Virus record (IMG/VR): IMGVR_UViG_3300037587_000064
Span: 1 to 46,442 of that record
Source: a virus
DNA length: 46,442 bases
Reading direction: 5' to 3' (one strand)
Shown: piece by piece, positions 6,103 to 13,158 of the stretch
Position numbering within the stretch: the first letter of the stretch is position 1
Layout of the letters: each line of letters opens with the position of its first letter
Position numbers and translations under genes: made by a program
Notes under the pieces: generated by a model
Database searches by the model: none
Told to the model about the DNA's origin: nothing
Seen by the model: the letters and a program-made list of their open reading frames with translations, nothing else

Positions 6103-7860
6103 ATGTCTGTTCGAGTAGGTAAATCAGCTCGACGTGGTGTGAGTGGTGACTGTCAACGGCATCACTCGCAGCATAAGCGGTGGAACCAACCAATGGTAGT
6201 GCGTAACAGCACCATACCATACACCGCAATGCGGAGCATCTTGCCTCAGTCTAGTGAGTCTACCTTGATTGCAGCCACGGCTAGTAACTTAGCCTATAAA
6301 CTGCGACCTGTGTCAGATGAGCATATACGGGCTGAGATACAGGACAAGGCTCCGCCTGTCAAGTTGGCAACAGATGGTGGTCGCCCCGTAAAGGGTGACG
6401 ATGAGTACCAGCTCTGGTTGCAGGAGTTCGCATGGACCCCTAAGGCTAAGCGTAACTCAGTAGTGTACCTCGCACAGCCCGGAGATACCCTCCGTGTAGT
6501 GCATACAGAGGAGCTGCGACCTGTTACTGTGAACGGAATACGGATGGGAACCTTGAAGGTTAAACACCTCTTGACTCATCACGTACCGTCATCATGGCGA
6601 CATGTCAAGGCTGAACACCTGAAGCGTGCAGCTAACAGCCGGAAGGAACGACTCAACAACTGCCATCCCGAAAAGGTAGCTGAGTTCTGTGAATCATTGC
6701 GATTGCAGAAACGGCATGCTGAGCCGACGATTCATCAACCAATTCCCGAGGACATAACTCCTCCGTGGAACACGGATGCTGTGGCACAGAACGACGCCAC
6801 TCATACCGTCAGCGTGGAACAAGCCGCGCATAGCCCACCCGATAAGCCGGAGCCTCTGGCGGAACGCAACGGTGGGTTCATGGAACAAGTGCATCTGATG
6901 CGCCAGACCCGGCAGGATGTGGCGAGAGCTGAACATCACCGGTCATCTGGGTTCATGCATGATGTAACCAACCAACGTCTCGGTGCTAGCCAGTATTATG
7001 AACGTCATAAGCTGGTGTTGCATAGCAATATCAACAAGCGCCTGAGCGACACCATGTATGCCAATCGTAGGGCGTACTACCAGTACCTGTACAAGCATGG
7101 GGATGTATGCGTTCATACCGCAGTGACACCCCGTCCACTCCCTGACCTGAAGAATAGCGACAGCTCTAGTACTGCTGCGACGCCTTCATCAGTGAAGTCC
7201 GCAAGTGAAGAAGCTTTCGCTTGCATGTACCACAACTACACGAACCGTGAGTTCTGGAACGGTCCACCTCAGAAAGTACCGGCTAAGCCTTATCGCTTCC
7301 CGGAAACTGCTGAGATTATTAGCCGGGCAGAGCAGCGGATAGCGTGTGAAGATAGGGCAGCGCAAGCAGCTCTTGATAGCCTGTTAACTCAGGACATGGA
7401 CGGTCTCGACGCCAAGATGTATAAGGCGTGGATGCGTGGTCACGAACTGCGTAAGGAGTCCGTGTTTGATCAGTTGCTTTACAGAAGCGTGCGTAGTCCT
7501 GTGCACTTTGCCAGGTACCGACACGTGTGGGCCACTGCATGTAAGAGGAAATCTGAATTCGACAGGGACGCTGTGCGTCTGGCGTGGTGGCTCAATGCTT
7601 ACCAACATCGGAGATTCAATACGGTTGACTCGATCATACGGTGGTCAGTGATCTCTAGGCTCCAACCCAGCAAGCCCACCACTATTGATGTGTTCTCTCA
7701 GTGTAACAACCTGATGCAGAAGGCATGGCGGGCATTAAACAGAGCCGATCATGGGTCACTGAGATCCACCATGGCACAAATGACCAAGGGTATGCTCCTC
7801 CCTTCGACTCACGTAACCAACCGTGACCCCGCTATGGCTCAGCCGCGTGGTAAGTCTTAG
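6103..7860 (+). CDS. Large protein of unknown function, 585 aa
   Basis: AAAAGGAT lies just before ATG 6103, within a TATCC/GGATA hairpin. This is the biggest gene of the first 14 kb and its product is strongly basic, rich in Arg, His and Gln. The first 40 residues are Arg/His-rich and probably disordered. Residues 75-220 look structured; a proline- and Asp-rich linker occupies about 205-260. The C-terminal half (about 390-560) is helical with repeated Trp, Tyr and Arg. I see no polymerase, nuclease, helicase, methyltransferase or protease motif. It sits where Autographiviridae carry RNA polymerase, but no A, B or C motif supports that. Nucleic-acid binding, host shut-off or a virion role are all open. 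Confidence 0.85.
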   Translation: MSVRVGKSARRGVSGDCQRHHSQHKRWNQPMVVRNSTIPYTAMRSILPQSSESTLIAATASNLAYKLRPVSDEHIRAEIQDKAPPVKLATDGGRPVKGDDEYQLWLQEFAWTPKAKRNSVVYLAQPGDTLRVVHTEELRPVTVNGIRMGTLKVKHLLTHHVPSSWRHVKAEHLKRAANSRKERLNNCHPEKVAEFCESLRLQKRHAEPTIHQPIPEDITPPWNTDAVAQNDATHTVSVEQAAHSPPDKPEPLAERNGGFMEQVHLMRQTRQDVARAEHHRSSGFMHDVTNQRLGASQYYERHKLVLHSNINKRLSDTMYANRRAYYQYLYKHGDVCVHTAVTPRPLPDLKNSDSSSTAATPSSVKSASEEAFACMYHNYTNREFWNGPPQKVPAKPYRFPETAEIISRAEQRIACEDRAAQAALDSLLTQDMDGLDAKMYKAWMRGHELRKESVFDQLLYRSVRSPVHFARYRHVWATACKRKSEFDRDAVRLAWWLNAYQHRRFNTVDSIIRWSVISRLQPSKPTTIDVFSQCNNLMQKAWRALNRADHGSLRSTMAQMTKGMLLPSTHVTNRDPAMAQPRGKS

Positions 7861-8727
7861 GACACAGTGTATACCTTGATGAGTAAGTACTTAGGGATGT
7901 AGTTGGGATGAGCATAGTCGTAGATGAGCGCTCGTCTTGGGAGAATATGGCGGCAACTTTCCCCCCCGTCGATCGGTGTGAAAAGCTGACCTCCCCATGT
8001 ATGATTCCTTTCATAACTGACGGTACGTTACTCAAACAACCTAAGACCTGTACATACCACTGCTTGATAGCTTCGAGCAGGGCGGTGGTAGTGAGACAGG
8101 CCGGGCATATCTGCCAGCTAAGATTGATTGTAACTCATTCCCTCAGCAACTCATGATCATTGCAATACATACACCTCAGTCCTAGGCTGTCGTCACTGTG
8201 CTATTACAATACGTGAACCTGATCAGCGAATGAGACATACCTTAGCTGGCCTAATGTATAAGTGCCCCTTCCACCTGTACTGATGAGATGGTAACTCAAG
8301 TCCTCCGAGGTAGACATGCGACATAGCGTGTCCTCATACAGTACAGCTTAGCTACCCATGAAACAGATGCGACCAAGTCTCTGCTCCGATGAGGAAGTAA
8401 GCCGTCGCAGCCATACTGTGGTAAACACAGGCTAGTAAGTAAGTGGTAGCGTATAGAAAAAATCTGCTAGAAATTTTTCATGAGGGTTCGAGTCCCTCCG
8501 TCCACTATAAAGGACGTGCTGGAATCAAATGTATATCCCTCAGCAATTACTGTGACTAGTCCAGAAAATACTGAGCACATGTACAGGTATACAGTAGCAG
8601 ATCATTCGTCGTTAGAAGTACCAGCTGCGCGTAAGGAACGCAGCAACCATGTAACGCTGGGGGTGTAGCGGGCCGTGTCCCTGCTCCCCTCAGCTATAAT
8701 GACAACCTCCTAATGTGGAGAACAATC
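7861..8727 (+). other. 870-bp gap without a convincing gene
   Basis: Frames here (for example 7908-8156 and 8480-8668) have weak start signals and odd composition. The interval ends with a tRNA-like T-arm and acceptor strand (8482-8506), an A/T hairpin (8457-8480, GAAAAA against TTTTTC) and TATAAT at 8695-8700 without a matching -35. A CTCC/GGAG hairpin overlaps the Shine-Dalgarno of the 8728 gene. Decayed genes or an untranslated RNA are both possible. Confidence 0.45.
8482..8506 (+). ncRNA. tRNA-like 3' end (T-arm and acceptor strand)
   Basis: GAGGG, TTCGAGT, CCCTC (8482-8498) is a perfect T-arm, followed by CGTCCAC, which would be an acceptor 3' strand, and T. Upstream GTGG at 8418 or 8443 pairs with only four or five of the seven acceptor bases. 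A D-loop-like AGTGGTAGC lies at 8442-8450. No proper anticodon arm forms, so this looks like a tRNA remnant rather than a working gene. Confidence 0.4.
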
Positions 8728-9222
8728 ATGTCTACTCATCGTTATAAGTTACTCAACGGTGGTGGGGTTATGAAGATGAAGCGTTGGTTCGGATTCTTGT
8801 GGCGTGACTATGAGAACTTTGACAATGCAATACACGCTTCGGAACACAAGCTCCACGATCAGTGGGTTAAAATGCAGACCGAGAAAGCCAACCTTGAGCG
8901 TCTGAAGAAAGGAAAGAAAGCCATCATCAAATCAATCGGTGATGCGACCGGCAAACAGAAAGGGTTGGGCGAACCTTTCGGTGGGAAACCGTTCAGCGGA
9001 TTCCGTAAGCCTGATGTTGATGCTGCTCCAAGCGATTGGAAGGAAGCGTTCAACGGTAAACGTGCTGGGCACAAGCCCGATGCGTCTTATACGTTGGATG
9101 ATGTCAACACCCCTGAAGTTCAGTCTTGGCTAATACCCAAGTCAGAGCGTGTTCAGTATGACCGGCAAGATAGGGGTGGCAAGAAAGGCCAGCAACAGAA
9201 GGGCCAGCAGCAAAACAACTGA
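8728..9222 (+). CDS. Hypothetical basic protein, 164 aa
   Basis: GGAG 8 bases before ATG 8728 supports this start over ATG 8713; ATG 8770 after GGTGG is also possible. The middle (about 45-75) is a Lys-rich amphipathic helix, followed by a Gly/Lys/Pro-rich linker and a low-complexity C-terminus with two GQQQ units. It is probably partly disordered. Function unknown. It begins a new group of small genes. Confidence 0.7.
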   Translation: MSTHRYKLLNGGGVMKMKRWFGFLWRDYENFDNAIHASEHKLHDQWVKMQTEKANLERLKKGKKAIIKSIGDATGKQKGLGEPFGGKPFSGFRKPDVDAAPSDWKEAFNGKRAGHKPDASYTLDDVNTPEVQSWLIPKSERVQYDRQDRGGKKGQQQKGQQQNN

Positions 9223-9323
9223 GCAACCATCACAAGATCATAACCGCTAAGCGCGGCGCTGTACTGTAGCAAGCACCATCACATAAAAGAAAGTGTGCCT
9301 CTACTATGAGTATAGCTTTCCTA

Positions 9324-9341
9324 AGAGTGTGGCTACACTCT
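9324..9341 (+). ncRNA. Perfect 7-bp hairpin with tetraloop
   Basis: AGAGTGT pairs perfectly with ACACTCT around GGCT in the gap between the 8728 and 9430 genes. There is no T run after it, so it is not a simple terminator. An RNA-processing or stabilising hairpin would fit. Confidence 0.4.
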
Positions 9342-9429
9342 GGGGGATCGGGTTAACCATCCCGAGTGCCTAATCTCCCACGGTGTGTCCATCTGGGCAC
9401 TGTATCAACAGCCTACACAGGAGAAACGT

Positions 9430-9648
9430 ATGGCTAAACATCGTAGTAAAGCTGACTATCATCAGCAAGAAGCGTCTGCCGTCCGCCCTGTCAGTACATT
9501 AGACAAGCGGGCCAAGGCATTGGGTGTTCATGATGATGTCTTCCATAAGAAGTCTCGTCGTGAGCGTAGTGCAATCGTGCACAAGGCCGGTGGTTACACC
9601 GGGTATCACCAGCTAACATCGGAGAAGGTTGATGAAGCTGTTCTTTAA
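9430..9648 (+). CDS. Small basic His-rich protein, 72 aa
   Basis: AGGAG lies 7 bases before ATG 9430, so I reject the longer frame from 9385. The product is soluble and basic, with several His and Lys and no recognised domain. Its 3' end overlaps the next start by 17 bases. Confidence 0.65.
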   Translation: MAKHRSKADYHQQEASAVRPVSTLDKRAKALGVHDDVFHKKSRRERSAIVHKAGGYTGYHQLTSEKVDEAVL

Positions 9649-9979
9649 GTTGATGTTCATCTTCTGTACCCTCGGCGTTGGTCTTATCTTCTGGCCTTGG
9701 TTGTTCCCAAAGCTGGATGACAAGGTTAAGGAGTACCGTGTTGACGGTGTGATGATCAACATGTGGGTCGGTAAGAAGGCGGCTACCAAGGCGCTGGATC
9801 AGTGTGGCATGGTGATGTGTAACCATGATGAGCGTATGTTTATCCAAGGTAAGTACGGTAATCTGGGGTCACAGACTGTGACTGCTCGTGCTTTCCGCAT
9901 CATAGCTGTCTCGCCCGTGTTCTCTACTCAGGATGCTCAGTACAGGACACCTGACAGCCACCACTGGAAGCATTTCTAA
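9632..9979 (+). CDS. Membrane-anchored protein, 115 aa
   Basis: GGAGAAGG precedes ATG 9632. Residues 2-25 (FFKLMFIFCTLGVGLIFWPW) form one transmembrane anchor. The remaining 90 residues are mixed-charge with two Cys in a CGMVMC pair and probably lie in the periplasm. It is coupled to the previous gene. It could belong to an envelope or lysis group with the next genes, but no family is recognised. Confidence 0.65.
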   Translation: MKLFFKLMFIFCTLGVGLIFWPWLFPKLDDKVKEYRVDGVMINMWVGKKAATKALDQCGMVMCNHDERMFIQGKYGNLGSQTVTARAFRIIAVSPVFSTQDAQYRTPDSHHWKHF

Positions 9980-9991
9980 CCGGAGGTAATT

Positions 9992-10450
9992 ATGCCTCGT
10001 ATAATATGGAGGACACTCATAGTGTTCACAAGATCTGTAGTTGTGGCGTTCTTCGCCGCTATCATAAGTGTCAGCATGCCTGTTGTCGGTATGGCTGACG
10101 GTCACGTAACCCCTGTTGTTAAGGCACAGGAATCAACGGGCATGTGGGGTTGGGTAACATCCAATGCTGCTGCCCTCAACAAGACCCGTGCTGACAAGTG
10201 GGCTAATCTGGTCGACCCTGATCAGAAGATCACGCTGTTGCATGCAACGGTTGCTGCTCGTGATACTGAGATTGCTCGGCTGACAACTGAGTTGTCCGTT
10301 CAGGAGATACGGCTTCAGGTAACAAGGAGTAACCTGTCGATCCTTCGACGTGCTATCAGTGACTTGCATCTGTTGTTTGTTACCGGCGGCATGAAACACC
10401 TGATCGAGGTGGTGCCTGATGTTCCGGCAATGGTCACCCCCGACCAGTAG
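9992..10450 (+). CDS. Exported or anchored coiled-coil protein, 152 aa
   Basis: GGAGG is 7-8 bases before ATG 9992. A basic start and a hydrophobic stretch (residues 12-33) end in a possible signal peptidase site (GMA before DG). Residues 75-125 form a heptad-like helix (ARDTEIARLTTELSVQEIRL), so a periplasmic coiled coil is likely. One membrane anchor plus a coiled coil is the layout of an inner-membrane spanin, but I see no embedded lipoprotein gene to act as partner. Spanin is therefore only a possibility. Confidence 0.65.
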   Translation: MPRIIWRTLIVFTRSVVVAFFAAIISVSMPVVGMADGHVTPVVKAQESTGMWGWVTSNAAALNKTRADKWANLVDPDQKITLLHATVAARDTEIARLTTELSVQEIRLQVTRSNLSILRRAISDLHLLFVTGGMKHLIEVVPDVPAMVTPDQ

Positions 10451-10619
10451 TACTCAGGACAAGTACCCTAAGTTTATCAAGGGTGCTTGTCAGTTCATGC
10501 ATGACTACCACGGGCTGACTGAGGGTGAGTGTGTTACATTCATCTTCATAATGTTCAGGGTGGACGTGGCTAAAGCAACGGTGCACAACTGGCTGCACCA
10601 TGGTGAGAGGGCCTACTGA
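10419..10619 (+). CDS. Small protein with helix-turn-helix-like end, 66 aa
   Basis: GAGGTG lies 7 bases before ATG 10419, inside the end of the previous gene in another frame. The C-terminal part, VDVAKATVHNWLHHGE, resembles the turn and recognition helix of small HTH regulators (A-x-x-x-V-x-N-W-L). If real, it is the best candidate in this genome to bind the 14-bp palindromes. That link is speculation. Confidence 0.55.
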   Translation: MFRQWSPPTSSTQDKYPKFIKGACQFMHDYHGLTEGECVTFIFIMFRVDVAKATVHNWLHHGERAY

Positions 10620-10873
10620 TGGCCAAAGGAAATGACAACCAGCGTAAGGATCAGGATGATAGGAAGAAAGGTCGTCGCTTGACGATCCAAGGCCTGTTCA
10701 TCATGTACCTTATATCCACATTAATGTTCCTGTTCCCCTTCCCCGAGTGGTCGATTGACTTGGCCAATTGGATGTTCAGCAAGGAGGCCCAAGCAACCAT
10801 TGCAGGTATGGTTGGCATGACTCTTGTGCTGGGCGCTGTTGTAGGTTGGTGGGCAGCACGGTACGGAGACTAA
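10619..10873 (+). CDS. Two-span membrane protein, holin-like, 84 aa
   Basis: The start overlaps the preceding stop (TGATG). A very polar N-terminal 22 residues (NDNQRKDQDDRKKGRR) is followed by two hydrophobic helices (about 26-44 and 58-79) joined by a short loop. That is the layout of class II holins. The main holin candidate is elsewhere (24152-24610), so this one may be a second holin, an antiholin or an unrelated membrane protein. Small membrane genes follow. Confidence 0.6.
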   Translation: MAKGNDNQRKDQDDRKKGRRLTIQGLFIMYLISTLMFLFPFPEWSIDLANWMFSKEAQATIAGMVGMTLVLGAVVGWWAARYGD

Positions 10874-10877
10874 GGTT

Positions 10878-11000
10878 ATGCGTGGTTGGAAACTCGCAGT
10901 ATACACCATTGCTGTAATAGCAGTGACAGCAACACTAACTGGCATGGGTGTTGTTGGTGTGGCAATGGCCTCATGCTATGCCATCATGGGATTGGGATGA
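10878..11000 (+). CDS. Tiny one-span membrane protein, 40 aa
   Basis: ATG 10878 follows the previous stop by 4 bases. Nearly the whole product (residues 6-38) is hydrophobic, Ala/Val/Gly/Thr-rich, with a MRGWK start: one transmembrane helix. The stop overlaps the next ATG. Function unknown. Confidence 0.5.
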   Translation: MRGWKLAVYTIAVIAVTATLTGMGVVGVAMASCYAIMGLG

Positions 11001-11095
11001 GTGGTGTAGAGTCATTCATGTTACAGGTAGCGGCCCCAATGATTGTGTTCATTGTGATCATTACCTGTCTTGTGTGGCTCCCACCGAGGAGGTGA
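10997..11095 (+). CDS. Tiny one-span membrane protein, 32 aa
   Basis: It begins on the ATGA overlap with the 40-residue gene. Residues 8-28 (MLQVAAPMIVFIVIITCLVW) form one helix, ended by PPRR, which would stay in the cytoplasm. Two tiny coupled membrane proteins in a row suggest a pair that works together. Confidence 0.5.
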   Translation: MSGVESFMLQVAAPMIVFIVIITCLVWLPPRR

Positions 11096-11134
11096 TCTCT
11101 CATTCAGTGGCCCTCAGGGATCGAGGGTTACTCG

Positions 11135-11191
11135 ATGAACGATCAATACGAACAACAACAGAGGGCTGTATATGCTAAAGCTTCTACGTAA
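11135..11191 (+). CDS. Possible 18-codon leader peptide
   Basis: GAGGG 6-7 bases before ATG 11135 opens an 18-codon Gln/Tyr-rich frame that ends inside the next gene. It may exist only to couple translation to the 11172 start. Evidence is the ribosome binding site and the overlap alone. Confidence 0.25.
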   Translation: MNDQYEQQQRAVYAKAST

Positions 11192-11459
11192 GATGTGGGC
11201 TGAACGTGCAGCCCTTGAGATCATGCACTTAGCATGGAGGATCAGTGATCGCTATCGCTACTGGGATGATAACGATACCATGTCCCAGTTTGCAGGTAAG
11301 CTGGACAAGTGTGCTCTTGCAGTAGCGAGGACACACGGTAAGGTACGTGACATCATGATTCAAGGTGACACACTACCCACTGATGCTGCTGCTCTCAAAG
11401 AGCTGAAGACTTTCCATGCTCGCTTGGTATCTGAGATTGATAAAAAATTAAATGATTAG
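11172..11459 (+). CDS. Hypothetical helical protein, 95 aa
   Basis: AGAGGG lies 7 bases before ATG 11172. The product is almost entirely predicted helix, with mixed charge, one Cys and no membrane span. No family is recognised. Confidence 0.6.
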   Translation: MLKLLRKMWAERAALEIMHLAWRISDRYRYWDDNDTMSQFAGKLDKCALAVARTHGKVRDIMIQGDTLPTDAAALKELKTFHARLVSEIDKKLND

Positions 11460-11474
11460 GTAGGAGATAACACA

Positions 11475-11642
11475 ATGAAATCAATAGTGTTCCTCTCACT
11501 ACTGGAGATGTATGCCTACGTTATATCGTATTGGGCATACCTCAGCAGCCTAGCTCCTACAGTCAGGCTTCCAATAGTTGAGCTGGTATACATCGGCGAC
11601 GGGTATGTGTTACTTGTCGGATGGTATACCAATGATATTTAA
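11475..11642 (+). CDS. Small hydrophobic protein, 55 aa
   Basis: TAGGAGA lies 8 bases before ATG 11475. The product is rich in Tyr, Val and Leu, with two weakly hydrophobic stretches (about 3-25 and 33-50). It may be a small membrane protein or a short beta-rich domain. It is the last gene before the tRNA-like gap. Confidence 0.55.
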   Translation: MKSIVFLSLLEMYAYVISYWAYLSSLAPTVRLPIVELVYIGDGYVLLVGWYTNDI

Positions 11643-11694
11643 TAAGCACACCCCATCGTTTCAACTGGCTTTTGAGCTTGAGGTCTTAACCAAA

Positions 11695-11771
11695 GAGTGG
11701 GCGCAGGTGATGAGGTGTGCAACTTTCGAGCTACAGGTCTACGGATAGGGTTCGAGTCCCGACTGACTCCA
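11695..11771 (+). ncRNA. Degenerate tRNA-like element
   Basis: A T-loop TTCGAGT closed by GGG/CCC (11748-11760) is followed by CTGACTC. That strand pairs with GAGTGGG (11695-11701) at six of seven positions, including one G-T. A GCA/TGC D-arm encloses GGTGATGAGG. The anticodon arm (11722-11738) is imperfect and lacks T33. It is probably a decayed tRNA gene. Confidence 0.35.
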
Positions 11772-12163
11772 AATCAGGTAGTGTAATTGGCAGCACAGTA
11801 GACGCTGGTTTAACTAGGGTTACCAGTATAAATATGATTCACCCCAGATACCCACAGGTACTGGACTCACCCGATAAGTGAGTACCCATAGACCTGAGAT
11901 CGTGTAAGTCTCAAGGGTAATACCAGCCTGTGACACTGGCTGATCCATGCCCCTTGCACCCACCGACATATGTTCAGGACTGTCGCGTTGATCCACGACG
12001 GTGAACCTACGTATGTTTGGTTGTGAAAAATGGATCAGACAAGAGACTGCCCTTGGGGATGGCAAGCGTAGTCTATGAACTTACTCTGGTGCGTTGCCCT
12101 AAACTGGGGGCCGTGTGAATGTCAGGTAGCAGACAGCCAAGGCTTCTCCTGCAACGAGAGGTG

Positions 12164-12188
12164 AGTTACCCTGAGCCAATGGGTAGCT
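12164..12188 (+). ncRNA. Hairpin with TGAGCCAAT loop, copy 1
   Basis: AGTTACCC pairs with GGGTAGCT (8 bp, one G-U) around the 9-base loop TGAGCCAAT. A second hairpin at 13079-13103 has almost the same loop and a stem that differs by compensating base changes, which points to a conserved RNA element. Confidence 0.5.
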
Positions 12189-12228
12189 GGTAAGTTTATG
12201 TAGTTGTGTGGTAGGGCATTCCGTTAGT

Positions 12229-12322
12229 CGGGGCAGCTGAGTGGTAAGCTCCAGCTATCCAACCCGTCGGCATATGCGGCGGGGGCTGGTGAAGCAGGTT
12301 CAATCCCTGCCTGCCCCGACCA
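12229..12322 (+). ncRNA. tRNA-like RNA with expanded anticodon arm (Trp CCA-like)
   Basis: GGGGCAG (12230-12236) pairs perfectly with CTGCCCC (12311-12317), extendable to 8 bp by C12229-G12318. The T-arm GCAGG-TTCAATC-CCTGC (12294-12310) is perfect. A short D-arm (GAG/CTC) spans 12239-12251. The anticodon stem CAGCT (12252-12256) pairs with GGCTG (12284-12288) and a 5-base variable loop follows. The interior is 27 bases: a 7-base ATCCAAC (T33, CCA, A37) plus 20 bases that form their own hairpin. G73 then ACCA follows the acceptor. T8 and A14 are missing. It is either an unusual tRNA-Trp or a tRNA mimic. Confidence 0.5.
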
Positions 12323-12370
12323 ACCGAGTGTCCTGCTGTTGATAATCATTCTCATTGGAGATTAATTCTC

Positions 12371-12721
12371 ATGTGGTCAGGCATAAAATGGCTGGCTGGT
12401 TTGTTTCTGGGTGGCCTACTTGACATCCTTAAGTGGATAGCGAAAGCAATTGCTATCATTGTCCTGTTACTCTGTGCTCTCTTTGCACTGGGTAAGGTAC
12501 TCGATGCTGAGTATGAGGAGATCAAGCAGCAAGTGATCAACTCACTGGACACTAATCCACTTAGCAAGCTGAGCTGGAAGGGTTTAATTCAATCGGGGAC
12601 TGACCCACCCGTACTGTACGTGGAGCCTATTGATATTGTCCCGGCTGTAGGCTACCAAGATCCATTCGGTTACCAATCCTCACAGATCTACGAGGGTTAT
12701 CTAGTCCCACTACGTCTTTAA
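12371..12721 (+). CDS. Membrane-anchored protein, 116 aa
   Basis: GGAG lies 10 bases before ATG 12371. Residues 3-45 are hydrophobic with two helices (LAGLFLGGLLDIL and AIAIIVLLLCALFALG); a polar domain of 70 residues follows. A periplasmic or cytoplasmic tail on a hairpin anchor is likely. No family is recognised. Confidence 0.65.
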   Translation: MWSGIKWLAGLFLGGLLDILKWIAKAIAIIVLLLCALFALGKVLDAEYEEIKQQVINSLDTNPLSKLSWKGLIQSGTDPPVLYVEPIDIVPAVGYQDPFGYQSSQIYEGYLVPLRL

Positions 12722-12739
12722 TCACGGGGTGTAATGACC

Positions 12740-12907
12740 ATGAACAAAACAACCTCAAACTTTATTCAGCAGTGTCGTGCCATGTTGAATGAGCTAGAAC
12801 GTGTACACAATGAAAGCACGACTGCCGAAGAGTACTACGCCGCTCGTTATGTGGCTATGGTACCCTTCAAAATGCATGACGATCTGGCTGAACTAACCTT
12901 CGGCTAG
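12740..12907 (+). CDS. Hypothetical helical protein, 55 aa
   Basis: GGGGT is 9 bases before ATG 12740 and only 3 before the in-frame ATG 12734, so 12740 is preferred. The product is soluble and helical (FIQQCRAMLNELERVHNE at the start). Function unknown. A switch-like hairpin follows at 12912. Confidence 0.55.
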   Translation: MNKTTSNFIQQCRAMLNELERVHNESTTAEEYYAARYVAMVPFKMHDDLAELTFG

Positions 12908-12911
12908 TCCC

Positions 12912-12959
12912 CCACCGGGTGTACGTGAAAGTTCTCCGGTGGTTGAGGGATGTCACCGG
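12912..12959 (+). promoter_or_regulatory. Mutually exclusive hairpins
   Basis: CCACCGG (12912-12918) can pair with CCGGTGG (12936-12942). The same CCGGTG can instead pair with CACCGG at 12954-12959. Two exclusive folds between two small genes are what an attenuator or switch would need. The pairing is seen; the regulation is inferred. Confidence 0.4.
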
Positions 12960-12994
12960 GCACCCGCCGTATTAATATTTTAAGGAGAAGGACC

Positions 12995-13045
12995 ATGCTT
13001 ATAGATGATGACGTCGAAGACGTTGCCATACTGAGCAACAACTAG
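12995..13045 (+). CDS. 16-residue acidic microprotein or leader peptide
   Basis: AAGGAGAAGG, an almost ideal Shine-Dalgarno, precedes ATG 12995 by 3-10 bases. The frame encodes only 16 residues, starting MLIDDDVEDV. Such a strong signal for so short a peptide, directly before the switch-like element at 13057-13144, suggests a leader peptide whose translation influences the downstream fold. Confidence 0.45.
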   Translation: MLIDDDVEDVAILSNN

Positions 13046-13056
13046 GCCTCGTGTAA

Positions 13057-13144
13057 GGCCCTCTAAGGGGCCTGTAATACTAACCCTGAGCCAGTGGGTT
13101 AGTCAAGCCTGTGTGAGACACTCACGGGTAAATGAGAGGCCCCT
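13057..13144 (+). promoter_or_regulatory. Switch-like leader RNA before the 13159 gene
   Basis: GGGGCC (13067-13072) can pair with GGCCC just upstream (13057-13061) or with GGCCCC far downstream (13138-13143). In the second fold it closes a junction with two arms: ACTAACCC/GGGTTAGT around TGAGCCAGT (13079-13103) and GTGAG-ACA-CTCAC near 13112-13124. Alternative partners for one strand are typical of attenuators and riboswitches. Confidence 0.5.
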
Positions 13145-13158
13145 CGCAATACTTCTGA

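Larger units (their letters stand above)
11643..12370 (+). other. 730-bp structured gap with tRNA-like elements
   Basis: No coding frame here is credible. A 12-position stem pairs 11646-11657 with 11709-11720 (one C-A mismatch). A degenerate tRNA-like fold at 11695-11771 competes with it. A D-arm-like GTGT/GCAC lies at 11781-11796. ACTCAC/GTGAGT and CAGCC/GGCTG hairpins follow, then the TGAGCCAAT hairpin at 12164-12188 and the tRNA-like RNA at 12229-12322. The density of stems suggests a transcribed, folded RNA. Confidence 0.5.

Noticed and set aside
6103-7860. Single-subunit RNA polymerase
   Set aside because: Position suggested it, but none of the polymerase motifs A, B or C is visible and the length is too short.
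7908-8156. 82-residue + frame in the gap
   Set aside because: Weak start signal and unconvincing composition; not separable from chance.
8275-8310. Hammerhead-like CTGATGAG
   Set aside because: The GAAA core after stem II and a matching cleavage stem are missing.
8480-8668. 62-residue + frame
   Set aside because: Its start MRVRVPPS is the typical translation of a tRNA T-arm, so the frame is an accident of the tRNA-like sequence.
9992-10619. Spanin pair (152- and 66-residue products)
   Set aside because: The first could be an inner spanin, but the overlapping second product has no lipoprotein signal.
11820-12065. 81-residue - strand frame
   Set aside because: Antisense in a structured gap, no ribosome binding site, opposite to the arm.
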